Of a stretch of 33,258 bases of DNA, positions 28,843 to 33,258 are shown piece by piece. This stretch comes from Actinomycetota bacterium (GTDB lineage: Bacteria; Actinomycetota; Actinomycetes; S36-B12; UBA10799): contig JAUPKM010000007.1 of the NCBI GenBank assembly GCA_030837445.1, positions 1-33,258 on the forward strand, in the 5' to 3' direction. The notes beneath the pieces were generated by a model. That model did no database searches. It was not told where the DNA came from and saw nothing but the letters and a program-made list of their open reading frames with translations. How positions within the stretch are numbered: the stretch's first letter is position 1; each line of letters opens with the position of its first letter. A program made the position numbers and the translations under genes.

Positions 28843-29258
28843 GCCGAAGCGACAAGGTCAGAACTGGCCCCTGCTCGCGAGCCGACGCCGTCGGCAGGTT
28901 GAAGCAGGCCCAAGCGTCGGTCATGGTTAGCGAGCTTTGCCTCGCCGATGACACCAGTGTGGCCACTCCCGGGGTCGCCGCCGCGCTGGCTGTCCTTGCG
29001 GCGATAGCAGCCTGTGACGCAGCGTGCTGCGCGAGACTTCACAGAAGGGCACGTGGGCAGAACCACGAACAGGCGGTGGACCTCGTGGCCACGGTGGCAC
29101 CCGATGGCGCCAAGATGGCGAAACTGCTGAGGGAGGTACTGGCAGCTAAGGACGACAGTCATTATGGATTCGCGCTCGTTAGTGCGAAGCAAGCACAGGC
29201 GCTCGTCAGGAAGGCGGGGACGCTTACAGCCTGGGCGGAACGAATCGTCAATGCATGA
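28839..29258 (+). CDS. HEPN-like protein (putative toxin of MNT/HEPN pair)
   Basis: 139 aa, all-alpha-looking; IAACDAACCARLHRRARGQNHEQAVDLV contains an Rx4-6H-type motif; directly overlaps the MNT gene. Confidence 0.65.
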   Translation: MSRSDKVRTGPCSRADAVGRLKQAQASVMVSELCLADDTSVATPGVAAALAVLAAIAACDAACCARLHRRARGQNHEQAVDLVATVAPDGAKMAKLLREVLAAKDDSHYGFALVSAKQAQALVRKAGTLTAWAERIVNA

Positions 29259-29313
29259 ACGACCCTCGGCCGCTCGCGTGGCATGACGGCAGTTGGCTCG
29301 AGGGGCAACTCAG

Positions 29314-29386
29314 TGGGCCCGGCCGGACTCGAACCGACGACCTTCCCGGTGTAAGCGGGGCGCGCTACCAGCTGCGCTACGGGCCC
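29314..29386 (-). tRNA. tRNA-Val (anticodon TAC)
   Basis: Reverse strand GGGCCCG TA GCGC AGCTGGTA GCGC G CCCCG CTTACAC CGGGA AGGTC GTCGG TTCGAGT CCGGC CGGGCCC A: 7-bp acceptor stem, D-arm, T-arm TTCGAGT, anticodon TAC. No encoded CCA. Confidence 0.93.
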
Positions 29387-29461
29387 GCGGTCGAGGGTAC
29401 GCGAGCCGTTCGGCGCAGGGCAGTCCACCCCGGATCCGGTAGTTCCGCCTAAGTTGGTGCT

Positions 29462-30685
29462 ATGACTGCGCCGATCTCCGCTGGGACGCCTGCGGCCGGT
29501 CCGCCTGCCGCCGACCCGCCTGCCCCCGGCCCACCGGTCACAGTGCGGGACGTGGTGGCCGCGATGGAACGGCTCTACCCCTCTGCGCTGGCTGAAGACT
29601 GGGACGCCGTCGGTCTCGTCTGCGGACGTCCGGAGCGGCCAGTGAAGCGCGTTCTGGTGGCTGTCGACCCGGTCGCTTCGGTGGTAGCCGAGGCGATCGG
29701 CTGGGGCGCGGACCTGCTGATCACCCACCACCCGCTGCTACTGACTGGGGTGCACTCGGTGTCTGCGACCGACCCCAAGGGAGAGGTGATCACAGACCTG
29801 ATCGAAGCCCGCTGCGCGCTGTTGAGTGCGCACACCAACGCCGACGCCGCTCGCCCGGGCGTATCGGATGCGTTGGCCGAGCTGCTGGGATTGGTGGACC
29901 TTCGGCCGTTGGCCTCGGCGGAGCAGTGCTCGGATCCGACCGAAGCGATCGTGGTCTACGTTCCTGACACTCACACCGGGCCGATGATCGATGCGATGGC
30001 CGCGGCTGGCGCGGGCCGGATCGCCGACTACACGCGCTGCGCGTTCACGGTTTCCGGCACTGGCACCTTCGAGGTGCCAGCCGACGGTGACCCCTGGCTG
30101 GGACGGCCGGGGGAACGGTCCGAGGTGGTCGAACAACGAGTCGAGATGTCGGTGCGGCGGTCGGTTCGGGACCGCGCACTCGCGGCCATGTTGACCGTGC
30201 ATCCCTACGAGCAGCCGTCCTACTTCGTGCTTCCGACCACCGCCGCGCCCGCCGTCACCGGCATCGGTCGGGTCGGCCGTCTCCGGACACCCCGAACGCT
30301 GGCCGAATTCGGCTCGGACGTGGCGGCCGCCTTGCCCGCGACCGAGCATGGAGTCCGGGTTGCCGGCGACCCGCACCGGATCGTGTCGACGGTCGCAGTG
30401 TGCGGCGGCGCGGGCGACTCGCTGCTCCCTGCAGCTGCCGGCGCCGACGTCTTCGTGACAGCCGATCTTCGACACCATCGCGCCGACGAGCACCTCGGTC
30501 AGGGTGGAGCGGCGCTGGTCGATGTCGCACACTGGGCAAGTGAATGGCCCTGGTGTCGGCAGGTGGCCGATCTGCTGCCCGCTGAACTGTCGACGCCGGA
30601 TAGCGTGACCGTGCGGGTGTCCGAGATCGTGACGGACCCCTGGACCGCCCACCTGCGCAGTGCCCAGCCGAGGAGAGTTCTGTGA
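29462..30685 (+). CDS. Nif3-like dinuclear metal centre hexameric protein
   Basis: PSALAEDWDAVGLVCGRPERPVKRVLVAVDPVASVVAEAI...LLITHHPLLLTGVHSV...ALLSAHTNADAA...CGGAGDSLLPAAAGADVFVTADLRHH. Confidence 0.94.
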   Translation: MTAPISAGTPAAGPPAADPPAPGPPVTVRDVVAAMERLYPSALAEDWDAVGLVCGRPERPVKRVLVAVDPVASVVAEAIGWGADLLITHHPLLLTGVHSVSATDPKGEVITDLIEARCALLSAHTNADAARPGVSDALAELLGLVDLRPLASAEQCSDPTEAIVVYVPDTHTGPMIDAMAAAGAGRIADYTRCAFTVSGTGTFEVPADGDPWLGRPGERSEVVEQRVEMSVRRSVRDRALAAMLTVHPYEQPSYFVLPTTAAPAVTGIGRVGRLRTPRTLAEFGSDVAAALPATEHGVRVAGDPHRIVSTVAVCGGAGDSLLPAAAGADVFVTADLRHHRADEHLGQGGAALVDVAHWASEWPWCRQVADLLPAELSTPDSVTVRVSEIVTDPWTAHLRSAQPRRVL

Positions 30686-31422
30686 AGGCCGAACCAACCA
30701 GCCAGTTGATCCTGTTGGAGGTCCAGCACTTGGATCTGGATATCGAACGGAATCGACATCGGGCCCGAACGCTGCCGGAGACGACCCTGGTCGCGGAACT
30801 CACCGCGCGGGATACCGCGCTGCGCGACCACACCACGGCGGCGGCGACCCGCGCCTCGGATTTGGCGCGAGAGGTGCGCAAGGCGGAGGCCGATGTCGCC
30901 CAGGTGCGCGCCCGGGCCGACCGAGACCAGAGCTTGCTGAACTCCGGCCAAGTGACCTCGTCGAAGCAGTTGGCCGATCTCGAGCACGAGGTTGCCACCC
31001 TGGCGAGACGCCAGGCAGCCCTGGAGGATGACGAACTAGTGGCGATGGAGGCGCTCGAAACTGCGGAGGCCGAGCACTCCGAGCTCGTCGACCAGACAGA
31101 GCGCGTGCGAGGTGAGCTGGCCGCCGCAGTCACCGCCCGTGATGAGGCGATGGCACTCCTTGATGCCGAGTTCGCTGAGTTACGACAGGTGCGTGACTCA
31201 ACCGCGGCACCGGTACCGACCGAACTACTCGAGCTTTACGCCCGGATTCGGGCGGACAACGGCACCGGCGCCGCGATGGTCCGGCGGGGTCGTTGCGAGG
31301 CCTGCCAACTGGACCTGCCGCGGGGAGACCTCGATGAGATCGCGGCCGCGGCCCCGGACGAAGTCGTTCGCTGCCCGGAGTGCCGCAGCATCCTGATCCG
31401 CACCTCGGAGTCCGGATTGTGA
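30682..31422 (+). CDS. C4-type zinc ribbon / coiled-coil protein
   Basis: Long coiled-coil N-terminus; CEACQLDLPRGDLDEIAAAAPDEVVRCPECRSILIR (CxxC...CxxC); GTGA overlap with Nif3 gene. Confidence 0.93.
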   Translation: MKAEPTSQLILLEVQHLDLDIERNRHRARTLPETTLVAELTARDTALRDHTTAAATRASDLAREVRKAEADVAQVRARADRDQSLLNSGQVTSSKQLADLEHEVATLARRQAALEDDELVAMEALETAEAEHSELVDQTERVRGELAAAVTARDEAMALLDAEFAELRQVRDSTAAPVPTELLELYARIRADNGTGAAMVRRGRCEACQLDLPRGDLDEIAAAAPDEVVRCPECRSILIRTSESGL

Positions 31423-31892
31423 GCTCCCGCGATCCCGCGATGAAGTACGTGCTCGAGGCGGACGGCGGATCCCGCGGGAACCCAGGACCGGCGGCATACG
31501 GCACGGTCATCCTGCGGGCAGGCGTGGTCGTGCGTGAGCTTGCAGCAGTCATCGGCGTGGCCACCAACAATGTGGCCGAATACCGCGGACTCTTGGCCGG
31601 ACTGGAATGGATCGCGATGGAGACCGAGCGATCGGGGGAGGCGCTGGCCGCTCCACTCGTCGAGGCGCGGTTGGATTCGAAGCTCGTGGTGGAGCAGATG
31701 TCGGGGCGCTGGCGGATCAAACACCCAGACATGAAGGAGCTTGCCCTCCAGGCACGGCGTGCCTACCCACCGGACAATGTTCGCTACCAGTGGGTCCCGC
31801 GGGAGCAGAACAAACGAGCGGACGCACTGGTCAACGAGGTTCTCGATGCCCAGGCCGCCGGTGTCATCCGGGCCGTCGATCGTGGCAGCTGA
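31419..31892 (+). CDS. RNase H family protein (type I fold)
   Basis: KYVLEADGGSRGNPGPAAYGTVI ... TNNVAEYRGLLAGLEWIA ... VEARLDSKLVVEQMSGRWRIKHPDMKEL ... VPREQNKRADALVNEVLD. Confidence 0.92.
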   Translation: MSSRDPAMKYVLEADGGSRGNPGPAAYGTVILRAGVVVRELAAVIGVATNNVAEYRGLLAGLEWIAMETERSGEALAAPLVEARLDSKLVVEQMSGRWRIKHPDMKELALQARRAYPPDNVRYQWVPREQNKRADALVNEVLDAQAAGVIRAVDRGS

Positions 31893-32496
31893 GCCACTAC
31901 GTCTGATCGTCGTCCGGCACGGCGCCACGGCGTTGACGGGCAAGGTCTACAACGGATGTGGAGTCGGTGCGGCCGATCCCGCGTTGAGCGAACCCAGTCG
32001 CCGCGAGCTGCTCGGGCTGGACTGCCCGCCTGCGGTGGACCGGATCGCGGCGGCTACCTCGCCGGCCCGGCGTGCGCGTCAGACCATCGATGAATTGGTT
32101 GCGAACTGGCGCCTCGAACCGCGTGGTGATCCCGAGATCGTCGAGGCGTTGGCCGAAGTTGATTTCGGCGAGTGGGAGGGGCGGTCGGCGGCAAAGGTCA
32201 GGGCTGAGGACCCCCAGCGTTGGCGGGACTGGCTATCGGACCCGACCGTGTCGCCACCAAAAGGTTCGGCCCTCGCCGAGCGAGCCGATGCTCTGCGTGG
32301 GTACCTCAGCCGGTTGCAGTCGTCACCGCTGCGGACCTGGCTGCTGGTCGGTCATGCCAGCACGGTCAGGTTGGTGGTTGCGCAGGTGCTGAGGCTGCCA
32401 CTGACCGAAGTTCAGCGGATCAGTGTCCGCCCAGGAGGCTGGTGCGATGTCCGAATTTGGGCCGACGGGGGTTCCTGCCTGGATCGGTTGGGTTGA
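31882..32496 (+). CDS. Histidine phosphatase (phosphoglycerate mutase-like) family protein
   Basis: RLIVVRHGATALTGKVYNG (RHG), SPARRARQTIDEL, VDFGEWEGRS, LLVGHASTVRLVV; starts inside the RNase H ORF in another frame. Confidence 0.9.
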   Translation: MAAEPLRLIVVRHGATALTGKVYNGCGVGAADPALSEPSRRELLGLDCPPAVDRIAAATSPARRARQTIDELVANWRLEPRGDPEIVEALAEVDFGEWEGRSAAKVRAEDPQRWRDWLSDPTVSPPKGSALAERADALRGYLSRLQSSPLRTWLLVGHASTVRLVVAQVLRLPLTEVQRISVRPGGWCDVRIWADGGSCLDRLG

Positions 32497-32638
32497 TCGT
32501 CCGTTCGGATGACAGCACGGTCGCCCGGAGGTGCCGAATTGTGATGGTCGACCGATCTGGCCTTGTCTCGTGCTGCCCACGCGAGCACACTCTGGGGGTC
32601 TGAACAGTGCGATTCGTCGCACCAGCGAATCGACTAGG

Positions 32639-32729
32639 GATCGGGAGTAGCGCAACTGGTAGCCGAACAATCCTGATGCGGGCCCGAACTCGTACGTCGC
32701 ATCCGTGGCCGACGACGAGACCCCGAGAT
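32639..32729 (+). ncRNA. Candidate structured RNA resembling yybP-ykoY (manganese) riboswitch aptamer
   Basis: TCGGGAGTAGC at 5' end pairs through TCGGG/CCCGA with 3' GACGAGACCCCGA; internal GATGCG/CGCATC stem; followed within ~15 nt by a strong terminator-like hairpin. Manual motif match only; internal helices fit imperfectly. Confidence 0.4.
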
Positions 32730-32740
32730 ACTGATCAGAC

Positions 32741-32788
32741 GACGAATCCCCCTCCATAGCCAAGAATGGAGGGGGATTCGTCCTGTTT
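32741..32788 (+). terminator. Rho-independent-like terminator
   Basis: GACGAATCCCCCTCCAT-agccaaga-ATGGAGGGGGATTCGTC: 17-bp perfect stem, 8-nt loop, then cTGTTTGT. Confidence 0.85.
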
Positions 32789-32883
32789 GTGGGGCCTTCA
32801 CCGACCCGTTCGTCTTGCTCACAGGATGCCCAGTGGGGCGAGCAGGTAGCCGTGAATTGAGTCACACGGGTATCGTCGGTGCA

Positions 32884-33256
32884 GACAAGTCGGCCGGGCG
32901 GCCGCGGTCGGCTTTCGCCGGTCGAGGAAAGTCCGGACTCCAGAGGGCGTAGGTGGTGGGTAACGCCCACCCGGGGTGACCCGCGGGACAGTGCCACAGA
33001 AAACAAACCGCCTCGTGAACTGCGAGGTAAGGGTGAAACGGTGGTGTAAGAGACCACCAGCGCTGCAGGTGACTGCGGCGGCTAGGTAAACCCCACCTGG
33101 AGCAAGATCAAAAGGGTCGCGAGAGCGGCCTGCGCAGACGAGCGGCCCGCTCGATGTCTGCGGGTAGATCGCATGAGGGCGGTGGCAACACCGCTCCCAG
33201 ATGGATGGTCGCCGCCGCGTGAGCGGCACAGAATCCGGCTTACAGGCCGGCTTGTC
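32884..33256 (+). ncRNA. rnpB: RNase P RNA (bacterial class A)
   Basis: GACAAGTCGGCCGGGCGGCCGCGGTCGG...GAGGAAAGTCCGGACTCC...GTGCCACAGAAAACA...GGTAAGGGTGAAACGGTGGTGTAAGAGACCACCAGC...AGATCGCATGAGGG...CAGAATCCGGCTTACAGGCCGGCTTGTC; universally conserved cores present. A TATCGT -10-like hexamer (32871-32876) precedes it. Confidence 0.97.
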
Positions 33257-33258
33257 AC

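Noticed and set aside
32641-32710. tRNA gene suggested by TCGGGAG-TA-GCGCAACTGGTAG
   Set aside because: The D-stem does not close (GCGC vs GCCG), no plausible anticodon stem follows, and there is no TTCRANY T-loop; kept only as an alternative origin for the structured RNA.
32323-33229. Minus-strand ORFs over the phosphatase 3' end and rnpB
   Set aside because: Overlap rnpB, whose conserved core is unambiguous.
1-33258. CRISPR arrays, IS elements or prophage
   Set aside because: No regularly spaced repeats, transposase/integrase motifs or phage structural genes were seen.

Overview
High-GC actinobacterial chromosomal window, mostly housekeeping/core genes on both strands with one small accessory patch. 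From left to right: a truncated AbiEii-like nucleotidyltransferase (minus strand, cut by the window edge); NTF2-like and superinfection-immunity-like small proteins; a cytochrome P450/ferredoxin pair divergent from a TetR regulator; a lipoprotein; an alpha/beta hydrolase; a DUF6325-like + SHOCT pair; a methyltransferase; a C69/secernin peptidase; an MFS transporter; a multi-PAS diguanylate cyclase; a DUF1275/YoaK protein; a PBP4-type D-Ala-D-Ala carboxypeptidase; an overlapping pair of uncharacterised proteins followed by a PIG-L deacetylase and a DUF985 cupin; an Rpf-like transglycosylase; a DUF1707 protein; glycogen phosphorylase; a DUF3445 (HODM-like) protein; DUF3145; a minus-strand DUF3052 - stand-alone E2 catalytic domain - aceE operon; a MNT/HEPN toxin-antitoxin pair preceded by a perfect 2 x 19 bp tandem repeat; tRNA-Val(TAC); a Nif3 - Zn-ribbon - RNase H - histidine phosphatase operon; and RNase P RNA (rnpB). 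Items most worth a second look: (i) a structured RNA candidate resembling a yybP-ykoY (Mn2+) aptamer, followed by a strong terminator hairpin but no CDS, just upstream of rnpB; (ii) the MNT/HEPN module with its 19-bp tandem repeat; (iii) an E2 acyltransferase with no lipoyl domain encoded directly upstream of aceE; (iv) RNase H and phosphatase as overlapping separate ORFs where many actinobacteria have one fused protein; (v) an overlapping gene pair of unknown function. All family calls are from motif/sequence recognition; no database search was run.
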